This document shows, in pieces, positions 1-8,504 of a DNA stretch of 64,000 nt. Every line of letters begins with the position of its first letter. Position 1 is the first letter of the stretch. The translations under genes and the position numbers were made by a program. The notes under the pieces were generated by a model. That model was not told the origin of the DNA, did no database searches, and was given only the letters and a program-made list of their open reading frames with translations. Origin of the DNA: Nitratireductor basaltis (lineage in GTDB: Bacteria; Pseudomonadota; Alphaproteobacteria; Rhizobiales; Rhizobiaceae); assembly GCF_000733725.1 (NCBI RefSeq), contig NZ_JMQM01000001.1, forward strand, positions 1,178,001 through 1,242,000. The letters run 5' to 3'.

Positions 1-165
1 TGCTGCGGCGGTCGGATGAAACTCGTATCTCTCGGGGCGCTTTCATGGGCAGTTTCAATATCCTCTTGAACGCAATTGCCGCATATGCGCGGCGAGTGTT
101 AGGCTTGCCTTCGTTTCAGAACTCTCCACACCTCGCCAATGCTCTGGCGAAGCAGGATATACAGC
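1..165. other. 5' edge of window, no supported gene
   Basis: The stretch before moaA holds no recognisable RNA gene or riboswitch. One + frame is open from base 3 to the stop at 180-182, but it has no Shine-Dalgarno, matches no family I know and overlaps the moaA start, so it could at most be the tail of an upstream gene. I call nothing here. Confidence 0.4.
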
Positions 166-1173
166 ATGACAGCGTTTGGTGACATGGTAGACCCGTTCGG
201 CCGCAAGATTGATTATCTGCGCGTGTCCGTAACGGATCGCTGTGACTTTCGGTGCGTCTATTGCATGGCCGAGGACATGACCTTTCTTCCCAAGAAGGAT
301 CTGCTCAGCCTTGAGGAATTGGATCGTCTCTGTTCCGTGTTCATCGACAAGGGTGTGCGCAGACTTCGCCTGACTGGCGGCGAACCACTCGTGCGCAAGA
401 ACATCATGCAACTGATCCGCGGACTGTCGCGTCACATCAAGAGCGGCGCGCTTGATGAATTGACGCTGACCACCAATGGCTCCCAGCTTGCGCGGTTTGC
501 CGGCGAACTTGCCGAGTGCGGTGTCCGGCGTGTGAATGTATCAGTGGATACGCTAGATCCCGAGAAATTCCACGAGATCACCCGCTGGGGCCATCTGGAC
601 CAGGTATTGCGGGGCATAGATGCGGCGCTGGATGCAGGCCTGGCCGTGAAACTGAACGCGGTTGCGCTGCGTGGCTTCAACCAGGACGAACTGCCGGAGA
701 TGATGCGCTGGGCGCATGGACGCGGGATGGACATGACAGTGATCGAGACCATGCCGCTGGGTGAGATCGACGGAGACCGGACAGACCAGTATCTGCCCTT
801 GAGCGAATTGCGCCAACGCCTGGAGGAACAGTTCACCCTCGAGGAAATAGCCTACAAGACCGGCGGTCCCGCACGCTATGTAAAGGTGGCGGAAACCGGC
901 GGGCGGCTCGGCTTCATCACGCCGCTTACCCATAATTTCTGCGAAAGCTGCAATCGTGTGCGCGTGACCTGTACGGGAACGCTGTTCATGTGCCTCGGTC
1001 AGGAGGATGCAGCGGATCTGCGCGCGCCCTTGCGCGCGTCTGAGGGCAATGAGTTGCTTGCCCGTGCGATCGATGAAGCGATTTCGCGCAAGCCCAAGGG
1101 TCATGATTTCATCATCGACCGCAACACCCGACAGCCTGCCGTGTCGCGTCACATGAGCGTGACCGGTGGATAG
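166..1173 (+). CDS. moaA: GTP 3',8-cyclase MoaA
   Basis: Radical SAM enzyme for the first step of molybdenum cofactor synthesis, turning GTP into the cyclic precursor processed with MoaC to cPMP in the cytoplasm. The N-terminal 4Fe-4S motif is C26-x3-C30-x2-C33. The C-terminal cluster motif is C259-x2-C262-x13-C276. The protein ends in the Gly-Gly tail that is needed for MoaA activity. Its 335 residues are normal for the family. An in-frame ATG at 139 exists, but the ATG at 166 follows AGGA at about 10 nt and gives the usual N-terminus. With mobA 1.3 kb downstream it forms a small Moco locus; the other moa/moe genes are not in the window. Confidence 0.96.
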   Translation: MTAFGDMVDPFGRKIDYLRVSVTDRCDFRCVYCMAEDMTFLPKKDLLSLEELDRLCSVFIDKGVRRLRLTGGEPLVRKNIMQLIRGLSRHIKSGALDELTLTTNGSQLARFAGELAECGVRRVNVSVDTLDPEKFHEITRWGHLDQVLRGIDAALDAGLAVKLNAVALRGFNQDELPEMMRWAHGRGMDMTVIETMPLGEIDGDRTDQYLPLSELRQRLEEQFTLEEIAYKTGGPARYVKVAETGGRLGFITPLTHNFCESCNRVRVTCTGTLFMCLGQEDAADLRAPLRASEGNELLARAIDEAISRKPKGHDFIIDRNTRQPAVSRHMSVTGG

Positions 1174-1292
1174 GCTGGCGCTGCCAGTATTACGAGACTG
1201 GACCTTGCGGTTGAACCAGGCTGGGGCAGCTTGAACGGCAGTATCCAACGCCAGTCCACTCCAGCCGCGGCTGCCTCATACGGAATAATGCA

Positions 1293-2498
1293 ATGTCTAC
1301 GCGGGTGATTGACCGCACCACACCACCACACATCCTGACGCTGGTGATTGCAGCTGCGACTGCCGCCGTCTCCATGAACGTGTTTCTGCCGGTACTGCCG
1401 GAAATGGCGACCTTTTTCGCTGCCGACTATGCGGTCGTGCAGCTGGCCGTTTCGCTCTATCTCGGAGCGACAGCGATATTGCAGCTATTCATCGGCCCCG
1501 CATCAGACCGTTTCGGGCGCCGTCCGGTCATGCTGTTCTGCTTCAGCGTCTTCGTGGTAAGCACCCTGGCTGCAATATTTGCGCCTACCATCGAGATCCT
1601 GCTGGCCTTGCGTATTTGCCAGGCGTTTTCGGCTGCCGGCATGGTGCTTTCTCGGGCCATAGTCCGCGACATGGTTGAAGCCAATGAAGCTGCAAGCCGC
1701 ATAGGTTATGTCACGATGGGCATGACAGCCGCGCCGATGGTCGGGCCGTTGATCGGTGGCATACTGGGTGAGATCTATGGTTGGCAGGCGCCCTTCTATC
1801 TCATGCTGGGTTTCGGGCTTTTCGCGCTTACGGTTGTCTATCTCGACCTTGGCGAAACCAACCACACACAAAGCGCAAGCCTGGGCGGTCAGTTCCGAAA
1901 CTATCCGGAGCTGTTCAAGTCACGCCGTTTCTGGGGTTATTCGGCCACAGCCGCCTTCACTTCCGGTGCATTTTTCGCCTTTCTCGGCGGAGGCCCGTTT
2001 GTGGCGACCGAGCTTCTGGGGCTGTCACCGTCGCAATATGGCATGTATTTCGCGCTTATCACTTTCGGGTACATGATCGGGAATTATTGCTCTGGCCGGT
2101 TTTCGGCTCGAATAGGCATCAACAGAATGATGCTTGCAGGAAATCTGGCAGCCATATGCGGCATGGTCATCTCGCTTCTGCTCTTCGCAGCCGGCTTCAT
2201 GCATGCACTTGCGCTTTTCGGCCCCAGCTTCCTCGTCGGACTGGGAAACGGAATAACCCTGCCCAACGCCAATGCAGGCGTGGTCAGCGTCAGGCCACAT
2301 CTGGCGGGATCAGCATCGGGGCTCGGCGGCGCGCTGCAGATCGGTGGCGGTGCGGCGCTCTCGGTCATCTCGGGCGCACTTCTGTCTGTGGAGTCCGGCC
2401 CTTTCCCGCTGGTCCTCGTCATGCTCGGTTCGGCAGCCTGCGGCATCCTCGCCACACTTTACGTGATGCGCATTGCCCGAATAGCAGGTGACGTCTGA
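1293..2498 (+). CDS. MFS drug efflux transporter, Bcr/CflA type
   Basis: Inner-membrane major facilitator with about 12 hydrophobic segments over 401 residues, most like proton-driven drug exporters of the Bcr/CflA family. The loop 2-3 motif A is clear (DRFGRRPVM near residue 70), followed by the R-x-x-Q-x-x-x-A-A-G segment of helix 4. It lies between moaA and mobA, and its TGA stop (2496-2498) overlaps the reading of mobA, so the two are probably translated in one transcript. The substrate cannot be told from sequence. A link to molybdenum cofactor metabolism is suggested only by position. Confidence 0.88.
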   Translation: MSTRVIDRTTPPHILTLVIAAATAAVSMNVFLPVLPEMATFFAADYAVVQLAVSLYLGATAILQLFIGPASDRFGRRPVMLFCFSVFVVSTLAAIFAPTIEILLALRICQAFSAAGMVLSRAIVRDMVEANEAASRIGYVTMGMTAAPMVGPLIGGILGEIYGWQAPFYLMLGFGLFALTVVYLDLGETNHTQSASLGGQFRNYPELFKSRRFWGYSATAAFTSGAFFAFLGGGPFVATELLGLSPSQYGMYFALITFGYMIGNYCSGRFSARIGINRMMLAGNLAAICGMVISLLLFAAGFMHALALFGPSFLVGLGNGITLPNANAGVVSVRPHLAGSASGLGGALQIGGGAALSVISGALLSVESGPFPLVLVMLGSAACGILATLYVMRIARIAGDV

Positions 2499-3096
2499 GA
2501 TGGGCAAAGTGGTCGGCCTCATCCTTGCGGGCGGGCGCTCTTCCCGTTTTGGAAGCGACAAGGCGCTTGCCCGGTTGGGCGGAAGACCCTTGCTTCAAGT
2601 CGTGGCCCAACGGTTGGAAAGTCAGGTGGACAGGCTGGTCGTCAGCGGCGAAAGCAACAGTTGCCTGTCGATCGATGCAGCGTACCTCAGTGATCCAATT
2701 CCCGATCGCGGCCCACTCGGGGGCATCCTCGCCGGACTTGATTGGCTTTACCAGAACGACATCGACCGTCTCGTTTCGGTATCGGTCGACACCCCGTTCT
2801 TTCCCGAAGATCTCGTCGCGCGCCTTGTTCAAGCCTCAAATGCGGACGAAGCGGTCATCTGCCGTCAGGGCGGGCAGCTTCATCCATCCGTCGGCTTGTG
2901 GCCGGTCGCCTTGCGGCCTTTCCTGCGCCAAGCGATAGCAAGACAGGCGATGAGCATGACGCGCTTTGCGCAGGTGACCGCTGGCGCGCGGATTTGCGAT
3001 TTCGATGATGCCGCCGCACATGCCTTCCTGAACATCAACACAAGAGATGATCTTGCCCTGGCGGAGCGAATTTACGCTGCGGAAGCCAGACCCTGA
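2488..3096 (+). CDS. mobA: Molybdenum cofactor guanylyltransferase MobA
   Basis: Transfers GMP from GTP to molybdopterin to make the MGD form used by DMSO-reductase-family enzymes. The nucleotide-binding signature is at the N-terminus (LILAGGRSSRFGSDKA, residues about 9-24), followed by the D-R-G-P-L-G-G loop near residue 75. Length (202 residues) fits the family. Translation may start at GTG 2488, inside the end of the MFS gene, or at ATG 2500, which sits just after the MFS stop. A hairpin at 3107-3125 may end the transcript. Confidence 0.94.
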   Translation: MTSEMGKVVGLILAGGRSSRFGSDKALARLGGRPLLQVVAQRLESQVDRLVVSGESNSCLSIDAAYLSDPIPDRGPLGGILAGLDWLYQNDIDRLVSVSVDTPFFPEDLVARLVQASNADEAVICRQGGQLHPSVGLWPVALRPFLRQAIARQAMSMTRFAQVTAGARICDFDDAAAHAFLNINTRDDLALAERIYAAEARP

Positions 3097-3106
3097 TACG
3101 CGCTTC

Positions 3107-3125
3107 GCGGTGAAAAACTCACCGC
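3107..3125 (+). terminator. Hairpin after mobA, weak terminator
   Basis: GCGGTGA (3107-3113) and TCACCGC (3119-3125) form a perfect 7-bp stem with an AAAAC loop 11 nt after the mobA stop. Only TT follows, so this is at best a weak intrinsic terminator. Confidence 0.35.
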
Positions 3126-3246
3126 TTATGGCGCGTCAAACGCTTGTTTATGGTTGCATTTTCCGCGCGAAGAGTGGGAGTATTCGCGCTTCCGTTCCAA
3201 TGAAGAGCAACAATGCATTGGAATGCCACGACAGAGAGGAACATTC

Positions 3247-4032
3247 ATGTTGGTATCACGGCGTCTCGCCCTTGGCCTTTCCGCTATGGCAATCGCACTG
3301 GTCAGCGGTGCCGCACAGGCTCAGGACAAGCTCCAGATCAAGATCGGCACCGAAGGTGCCTACCCTCCCTTCAACTCGATCAGCGCGAGCGGTGAGCTCG
3401 AAGGCTTCGATATCGATATCGCAAAGGCACTCTGCGAACAGATGGAGGCCGAGTGCGAATTTGTCACGCAGGAATGGGACGGGATGATCCCGGCGCTGCA
3501 GAGCGGCAAGTTCGATGCGATCATCGCGTCCATGTCGATCACCGAAGAGCGCCTCAAGCAGGTCGACTTCACGGACAAGTACTACAATACGCCGCCTGCG
3601 ATCGTGGTGCCGAAGGATTCCGAGATCACCGGTGTCACGCCTGAAGATCTTTCGGGCAAGACCATCGGTGCACAGGCCTCCACCACACATGCGCAATATG
3701 CGGAAACGACTTATGGCGATGCCGACGTCAAAGGCTATCCGACGGCGGAAGAATACAAGCTCGATCTGGTCAATGGCCGCCTCGACGCCGCAATCGACGA
3801 CGTGATTGTCATTGACGAATGGCTGAAGACCGAAGACGGCTCCTGCTGCAAGATCGTGGGTACCGTGGACCCGGTAGAGGAAATCTACGGACCGGGCATC
3901 GGCATCGCTATCCGCCAGGGTGAAGACGAGCTGCGCGAGAAGTTCAACGCGGCGATCAAGGCGATCCGTGAAAACGGTACCTACAAGGAAATCAACGACA
4001 GCTATTTCACCTTTGACGTTTACGGTGGCTGA
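3247..4032 (+). CDS. Polar amino-acid ABC transporter, periplasmic binding protein
   Basis: Periplasmic binding protein of the lysine/arginine/ornithine/histidine family (SBP family 3). It begins with a typical signal peptide ending in A-Q-A (about 25 residues). The mature protein starts with the K-I-G-T-E-G-A-Y-P-P-F strand, then G-F-D-I-D-I-A and S-M-S-I-T-E-E-R, which line the amino-acid site in this family. The start at 3247 follows AGAGAGGA; an upstream in-frame ATG at 3154 would spoil the signal peptide. Two permease genes follow after a hairpin at 4051-4075. No ATPase gene is present, so the importer must borrow one. The ligand is probably a basic or polar amino acid (inference). Confidence 0.9.
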   Translation: MLVSRRLALGLSAMAIALVSGAAQAQDKLQIKIGTEGAYPPFNSISASGELEGFDIDIAKALCEQMEAECEFVTQEWDGMIPALQSGKFDAIIASMSITEERLKQVDFTDKYYNTPPAIVVPKDSEITGVTPEDLSGKTIGAQASTTHAQYAETTYGDADVKGYPTAEEYKLDLVNGRLDAAIDDVIVIDEWLKTEDGSCCKIVGTVDPVEEIYGPGIGIAIRQGEDELREKFNAAIKAIRENGTYKEINDSYFTFDVYGG

Positions 4033-4050
4033 TCGAGCTTGATTGCAATG

Positions 4051-4078
4051 AGCGGCGGGAGTTTTTCCCGCCGCTTTT
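4051..4078 (+). terminator. Hairpin between binding protein and permeases
   Basis: A perfect 10-bp GC-rich stem (AGCGGCGGGA at 4051-4060, TCCCGCCGCT at 4066-4075) with a GTTTT loop is followed by TTT. Such partial terminators behind binding-protein genes commonly give more binding protein than permease. Confidence 0.7.
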
Positions 4079-4181
4079 GGCTGTTTGTGGCTCCCCATGG
4101 GGCCGAAAACTTGCATCCTTCGAAAAGCCGCCTTACCGGTGCTGACGAATTTTCGAGCGGCCAGGAAAAGGAAATCCGCAC

Positions 4182-4895
4182 ATGGATGGTCTTCTGACCC
4201 TCCTCAGTTTCGGACCTGAAGGCTGGGGCGATGATATCGCTGCCGGTGTGCTGGTAACCGTGTCGCTTGCGCTGGCCACGCTGCCGCTTGGGCTGGTGCT
4301 TGGCTTTGTCGTTGCGCTTGGCAAGAAGTCTGAAGAACCTTCGCTGCGGATTGCCTGCGGGATCTACACCACCATATTTCGCGGCCTGCCCGAACTTTTG
4401 ACCCTGTTCCTGGTCTATTACGGCGCGCAGATCGGCGTTCAGCAGATACTGCGCCTGCTTGGCGCGGAAATCACCATCGAAATCAGCGCATTCGCTGCAG
4501 GCATGGTCGCGCTTGGGGCCGTGTTCTCTGCCTATGCAAGCGAAGTGTTCGTTTCTGCATTCAAGGCGATCCCTGCAGGCCAATATGAAGGCGCCTATGC
4601 GGTCGGCCTCTCGCGCTGGCAAACCATGCGCAATGTCATTGCCCCCCAGCTGATCCGCCTGGCGCTGCCCGGCCTGTCCAATCTCTGGCTGATCCTGTTG
4701 AAGGAAACCGCCCTTGTATCGGTCATCGGCCTGTCGGACATTCTGCGCCAGACGGGCATTGCCGCCCGCGTGACGAAGGAAGCCTTCCTCTTCTTCTCGG
4801 TGGCCTGTCTGCTATACCTCATACTCGCGCTGCTCAGCTCCATCGCGCTAAATGCGATCGAGCGGCGCGTGTCTGCGGGAGGACCCGCCCGATGA
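4182..4895 (+). CDS. Amino-acid ABC transporter permease (HisQ/ArtQ type)
   Basis: Inner-membrane permease subunit of the His/Glu/Gln/Arg/opine family (237 residues, about five membrane segments). The EAA loop that docks to the ATPase is visible as E-G-A-Y-A-V-G-L-S-R-W-Q near residue 135. It follows the binding-protein gene after a hairpin and overlaps the next permease by ATGA (4892-4895), so the two permeases are translationally coupled and likely form the heterodimeric channel. Confidence 0.9.
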   Translation: MDGLLTLLSFGPEGWGDDIAAGVLVTVSLALATLPLGLVLGFVVALGKKSEEPSLRIACGIYTTIFRGLPELLTLFLVYYGAQIGVQQILRLLGAEITIEISAFAAGMVALGAVFSAYASEVFVSAFKAIPAGQYEGAYAVGLSRWQTMRNVIAPQLIRLALPGLSNLWLILLKETALVSVIGLSDILRQTGIAARVTKEAFLFFSVACLLYLILALLSSIALNAIERRVSAGGPAR

Positions 4896-5740
4896 GTGTG
4901 CACGACAATGCCACTTCCCGCACAGGCCTGATCCCGGCAAGCCCACCACCTCCAGTGATTGCTGCAGGATTTTCCAAGGCGCGACTTGTGGGAATCGCCC
5001 TGGTCGGTTTCTGGATTCTTGCTGCCATCGGCATTGGACTTTATCTGTTTGCTGCCTGGGATCCGGACATCTTCTGGCGCTATGCGCCGCGCTACGCCTC
5101 AGGCCTTTGGATCACGATCAAGCTCGTCGGCATGTCGGTCATATTCGGCGCGATGCTGTCCGTGCCAATCGCGATCGGGCGCCGCTCTTCCAGCCGTATC
5201 ATTTCCGCCTTGTGCTACGGCTATGTCTATTTCTTCCGCGGGACCCCGCTACTGGCGCAGGCATTCCTCGTCTATTACGGCTTGGGATCGTTTCGCCCGG
5301 AACTGCAAACGGTTGGCCTGTGGTGGTTCTTCCGTGACGCCTTCAACTGTGCCCTTTTCGCCTTCACGCTGAACACTGCTGCCTATCAGGCAGAGATACT
5401 GCGTGGAGCCGTGGAAAGTGTTGGACGTGGTCAATGGGAAGCCGCATCCGCTCTTGGGCTGACACGGCTGCAGACGCTGCACAAGATCATCCTTCCACAA
5501 GCGCTGCTGGTATCACTGCGCTCGTATGGTAATGAGATCATCCTGATGATCAAGGGCTCCGCCATCGTCGCCATCATCACGGTCTATGACCTGATGGGCG
5601 AGACACGACGCGCCTTTGCACGCACATTCGACCTGCAAACCTATATCTGGGCAGCACTCATCTATCTGTCGCTGGTGGAAACCCTGCGCGTCATAATCGA
5701 CCGTATTGAAAGGCACCTGACGCGCCACCTGAAACGCTAG
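4892..5740 (+). CDS. Amino-acid ABC transporter permease (HisM type)
   Basis: Second permease (282 residues) of the same importer. A soluble tail of about 30 residues precedes the first membrane helix, longer than in enteric HisM. The EAA loop reads W-E-A-A-S-A-L-G-L-T-R-L-Q near residue 185, and F-F-R-G-T-P-L-L is the family-typical segment before it. It starts inside the stop of the first permease (ATGA). No ABC ATPase follows: the next gene is a dehydrogenase. Confidence 0.9.
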   Translation: MSVHDNATSRTGLIPASPPPPVIAAGFSKARLVGIALVGFWILAAIGIGLYLFAAWDPDIFWRYAPRYASGLWITIKLVGMSVIFGAMLSVPIAIGRRSSSRIISALCYGYVYFFRGTPLLAQAFLVYYGLGSFRPELQTVGLWWFFRDAFNCALFAFTLNTAAYQAEILRGAVESVGRGQWEAASALGLTRLQTLHKIILPQALLVSLRSYGNEIILMIKGSAIVAIITVYDLMGETRRAFARTFDLQTYIWAALIYLSLVETLRVIIDRIERHLTRHLKR

Positions 5741-5771
5741 GCGCGGCAAGCACTGTTTGGAGGAGGGAATA

Positions 5772-6644
5772 ATGGCAAAAGTGGCTTTTATCGGCCTGGG
5801 CGTCATGGGCTATCCCATGGCAGGCCACCTGAAGCAGCGTGGCGGGCACGATGTGACAGTCTACAATCGCACGTCTCAAAAGGCGGCCAAATGGGCCGAA
5901 GAGTTTGGCGGTTCACATGCTGCCACACCGGCTGAGGCTGCTCAGGATCAAGACTTTGTCTTCGCCTGTGTTGGCAACGATGACGACCTGCGCGAAGTCA
6001 CGATTGGCGATGATGGTGCGTTCCAGACCATGAAGGCGGGCAGCATCTTTATCGATAACACGACCGCCTCCGCCGAGGTGGCCCGCGAGCTGGCAGGCCT
6101 GGCTGACGAGAAGGGCTTTGGCTTTATCGACGCGCCTGTGTCGGGTGGACAGGCTGGCGCGGAAAACGGCGTATTGACCGTCATGTGCGGCGGATCCGAG
6201 GAACATTTCAACCAGGCAAAGCCCGTGATCGAGTCCTATGCCCGCATGATCGGCCTCATGGGTCCGGCCGGGTCCGGGCAGCTGACCAAGATGGTCAATC
6301 AGATATGCATTGCCGGTCTGGTGCAGGGCCTGTCAGAGGGCATTCATTTCGCAGGCAAGGCCGGTCTCGACATCGAGAAGGTTGTCGAAGTCATCTCCAA
6401 GGGTGCCGCTGGATCGTGGCAGATGGAAAACCGCCACAAAACAATGGCCCAGGGCAAATACGACTTCGGCTTTGCGGTGGATTGGATGCGCAAGGATCTG
6501 GGCATCTGCCTCACCGAGGCTGACAACAATGGCGCGAAGTTGCCTGTGACAGCGCTGGTGGACCAATTCTACAAGGACGTTCAACAAATGGGCGGCAATC
6601 GCTGGGATACGTCCTCGCTTCTCGCACGCCTCGAGAAAAAGTAG
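5772..6644 (+). CDS. NAD(P)-dependent beta-hydroxyacid dehydrogenase
   Basis: Member of the 3-hydroxyisobutyrate / tartronate-semialdehyde / 6-phosphogluconate dehydrogenase superfamily (290 residues). It has the Rossmann motif F-I-G-L-G-V-M-G at residues 5-12, the substrate loop D-A-P-V-S-G-G near residue 120, and the catalytic lysine in G-Q-L-T-K-M-V-N-Q near 170. The start at 5772 follows GGAGGAGGG. It lies 31 nt after the ABC permease and could act on a product of the imported amino acid, but the exact substrate is not readable from sequence. Confidence 0.88.
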   Translation: MAKVAFIGLGVMGYPMAGHLKQRGGHDVTVYNRTSQKAAKWAEEFGGSHAATPAEAAQDQDFVFACVGNDDDLREVTIGDDGAFQTMKAGSIFIDNTTASAEVARELAGLADEKGFGFIDAPVSGGQAGAENGVLTVMCGGSEEHFNQAKPVIESYARMIGLMGPAGSGQLTKMVNQICIAGLVQGLSEGIHFAGKAGLDIEKVVEVISKGAAGSWQMENRHKTMAQGKYDFGFAVDWMRKDLGICLTEADNNGAKLPVTALVDQFYKDVQQMGGNRWDTSSLLARLEKK

Positions 6645-6654
6645 CACTGAAGGA

Positions 6655-6673
6655 GCGCTGGCCTGGCCAGCGC
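6655..6673. terminator. Palindrome between convergent genes
   Basis: GCGCTGGCC / GGCCAGCGC around a single T (6655-6673) lies between the convergent dehydrogenase and lrp genes. It could act as a bidirectional transcription end, but no T-run follows on either strand. Confidence 0.35.
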
Positions 6674-6685
6674 CCCTGCCCTTCC

Positions 6686-7180
6686 TCAGGCCGAAGCGCT
6701 CGATGGGCTCTCCTTGTCGAGCACCAGGTAATCTAGTGGCAGTTCGGTCGTGTACTTGATCTGCTCCATGGCGAATGTGGAGGACACATCGCGGATTTCA
6801 ATCTTCGAGATCAGGCGCTTGTAGAACTGGTCATAGGCGGCGATGTCGGGCACGACAACGCGAAGCAGGTAATCGACATCACCGCTCATGCGGTAGAACT
6901 CCACCACTTCCGGGAATTCGCGGATTACCTCGGAGAAGCGCTTGAGCCACTCATGGCTATGCGCATTGGTGCGGATGGAAACAAAGACCGTCACGCGGGC
7001 ATTGACCTTCACGGGGTCAAGGATAGCCACCCGCCGCCGGATCACGCCTTCTTCTTCGAGTTTCTGGATACGTCTCCAGCAGGGGGTCGTCGACAGGCCC
7101 ACCTTCTTGGCGATATCCGCTACTGCCAATGTGGCATTCTCCTGCAGGAGGCGGAGGATTTTTCTGTCGAGACGGTCCAT
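6686..7180 (-). CDS. Lrp/AsnC family transcriptional regulator
   Basis: Small amino-acid-responsive regulator (164 residues): N-terminal helix-turn-helix (D-R-L-D-R-K-I-L-R-L-L-Q then I-A-K-K-V-G-L-S-T-T-P-C-W-R-R) and a C-terminal RAM/AsnC ligand domain with G-D-V-D-Y-L-L-R-V-V near residue 110. I place the start at 7180, where M-D-R-L-D begins after AGGTG; the frame runs further upstream but would run over the operator-like palindrome at 7192-7208. It is convergent with the dehydrogenase and may respond to the amino acid imported by the neighbouring ABC system (inference). Confidence 0.92.
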   Translation of the reverse strand: MDRLDRKILRLLQENATLAVADIAKKVGLSTTPCWRRIQKLEEEGVIRRRVAILDPVKVNARVTVFVSIRTNAHSHEWLKRFSEVIREFPEVVEFYRMSGDVDYLLRVVVPDIAAYDQFYKRLISKIEIRDVSSTFAMEQIKYTTELPLDYLVLDKESPSSASA

Positions 7181-7191
7181 GATGCACCTGT

Positions 7192-7208
7192 TGAGAATTT
7201 TATTCTCA
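7192..7208. promoter_or_regulatory. Putative Lrp-type operator
   Basis: TGAGAAT-TTT-ATTCTCA is a perfect 7-bp inverted repeat with a 3-nt AT centre, beginning 12 nt before the lrp-family start. Size and shape match sites bound by Lrp/AsnC dimers, so autoregulation is likely. Confidence 0.55.
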
Positions 7209-7251
7209 GTTATCACTGCCTCGCACCGCTCGCAAGAATATCATTTCACCT

Positions 7252-7887
7252 CTACGTCGAAGACAAAAGCTGCCTGACCTGCTCCTTCACGAACGGCAGG
7301 AGATCGTCTTCGAACCATGGATGCTTCTTCGCCCAGCCAATGGTACGCCATGAGGGATGCGGCAGGGCCAGCACGGGCCTCGGCATCGTCTGCTCGTAAA
7401 TTGACCGCCATTTCATCACGGTTTCCGTCAGCGTCCGCTCCTTGAGCGCTTTCAGATGCCAGTGATGGGCGTATTGGCCGATAGCGAGTACAAGTTCTAT
7501 CTGTGGCATTGTCGCCAACACCGCGCTGCGCCAGGTCGGCGCACATTCCCGGCGCGGCGGAAGATCGCCGCCTTTTACATCCTGACCGGGGAAACAGAAA
7601 CCCATGGGCACGATCGCGAAATTGTCCCGATCATAAAACTGTTCATGCGAAACTCCCAGCCAGTCACGCAGCCGGTCACCCGAGCGATCGTCGAAAGGCT
7701 TGCCCGACGCATGTACCCTGGTACCGGGCGCCTGGCCTGCGATCAGGATCTTCGCGCGCGATGACAACCACGCCACCGGACGCGGTTCATGTGGCAGCTG
7801 GGGCAGATATGTCGGAGCATCCCGGCATAGGCGGCAGGCTTTGATACGCCGCTCCAGCAGATCCACCGAATTTTGGCGAGCATTCAT
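7252..7887 (-). CDS. Uracil-DNA glycosylase superfamily protein
   Basis: Predicted DNA repair glycosylase (211 residues) of the UDG superfamily. The motif near residue 50 reads G-Q-A-P-G, as in family 4/5 enzymes, and is followed by G-K-P-F-D-D. The second active-site motif is L-P-H-P-S-W-R near residue 180. Cysteines in C-R-L-C at the N-terminus and further Cys residues near 120-135 are compatible with an Fe-S cluster. It follows the GST gene after 5 nt and is probably co-transcribed with it and the thermonuclease gene. Which damaged base it removes is unknown. Confidence 0.82.
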   Translation of the reverse strand: MNARQNSVDLLERRIKACRLCRDAPTYLPQLPHEPRPVAWLSSRAKILIAGQAPGTRVHASGKPFDDRSGDRLRDWLGVSHEQFYDRDNFAIVPMGFCFPGQDVKGGDLPPRRECAPTWRSAVLATMPQIELVLAIGQYAHHWHLKALKERTLTETVMKWRSIYEQTMPRPVLALPHPSWRTIGWAKKHPWFEDDLLPFVKEQVRQLLSST

Positions 7888-7892
7888 TGAGC

Positions 7893-8504
7893 TCAGGCTT
7901 GGGCGCTTGGCCTGGCAGCCTGCTTCTCGTACCAGCGCTGCAGATTGTTCAGGCCTTCAGGCATTTCGATGCGCGCGGGTTTCATGAACTGCATGCTGAC
8001 GAATGCTGTAATGTCGGCGATGGAGTGGTTTTCACCTGCGATATAGGGACGCTCGCCAAGAACCGTGTCGAGGAATTCCAGAAAGGCAATGGCCTTGGGC
8101 CGGTTCGCGTTTCCCCACTCGGGCACCTGTGGCACTTCCCACTCCTTCATTGCCGGGTGGAGGTGGCGGAAGACGGCCGCCACGGGCATGAAAAGGCGAT
8201 GCTCCACGCGACGTTGCCACATCTCCACTTCCGCCTTGCCGAAGGCCCCTTCCCCGAAGAGCGCAGGCTCAGGGTGCAGTTCCTCGAAATACCGACAGAT
8301 CGCCACGGATTCGCAGATAACCTTGCCGTCATCAAGTTCGAGCACAGGCAATTCCCTGAACGGATTGCGACAGCCGATTTCTTCTCCGCGATGCTCCATG
8401 GCGCCCATATCAACGGGTTTCAACGGTACATCCAGGCCCTTCTCCGCCAGGAAAATGCGAACGCGTCGCGGATTGGGTGCCTTGCCGCCATCATAGAGTT
8501 TCAA
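7893..8504 (-). CDS. Glutathione S-transferase family protein
   Basis: Two-domain GST fold (203 residues): an N-terminal thioredoxin-like domain starting L-K-L-Y-D-G-G with the E-S-x-A-I-x-x-Y-(F)-E glutathione-binding segment near residue 65, and an all-helical C-terminal domain with S-I-A-D-I-T-A near 160. The start is a TTG at 8504-8502 behind GGAGGAAAC. It overlaps the stop of the upstream thermonuclease gene as TTGA, so initiation probably depends on translation of that gene. The frame is open further upstream but only within the thermonuclease gene. Confidence 0.88.
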   Translation of the reverse strand: MKLYDGGKAPNPRRVRIFLAEKGLDVPLKPVDMGAMEHRGEEIGCRNPFRELPVLELDDGKVICESVAICRYFEELHPEPALFGEGAFGKAEVEMWQRRVEHRLFMPVAAVFRHLHPAMKEWEVPQVPEWGNANRPKAIAFLEFLDTVLGERPYIAGENHSIADITAFVSMQFMKPARIEMPEGLNNLQRWYEKQAARPSAQA

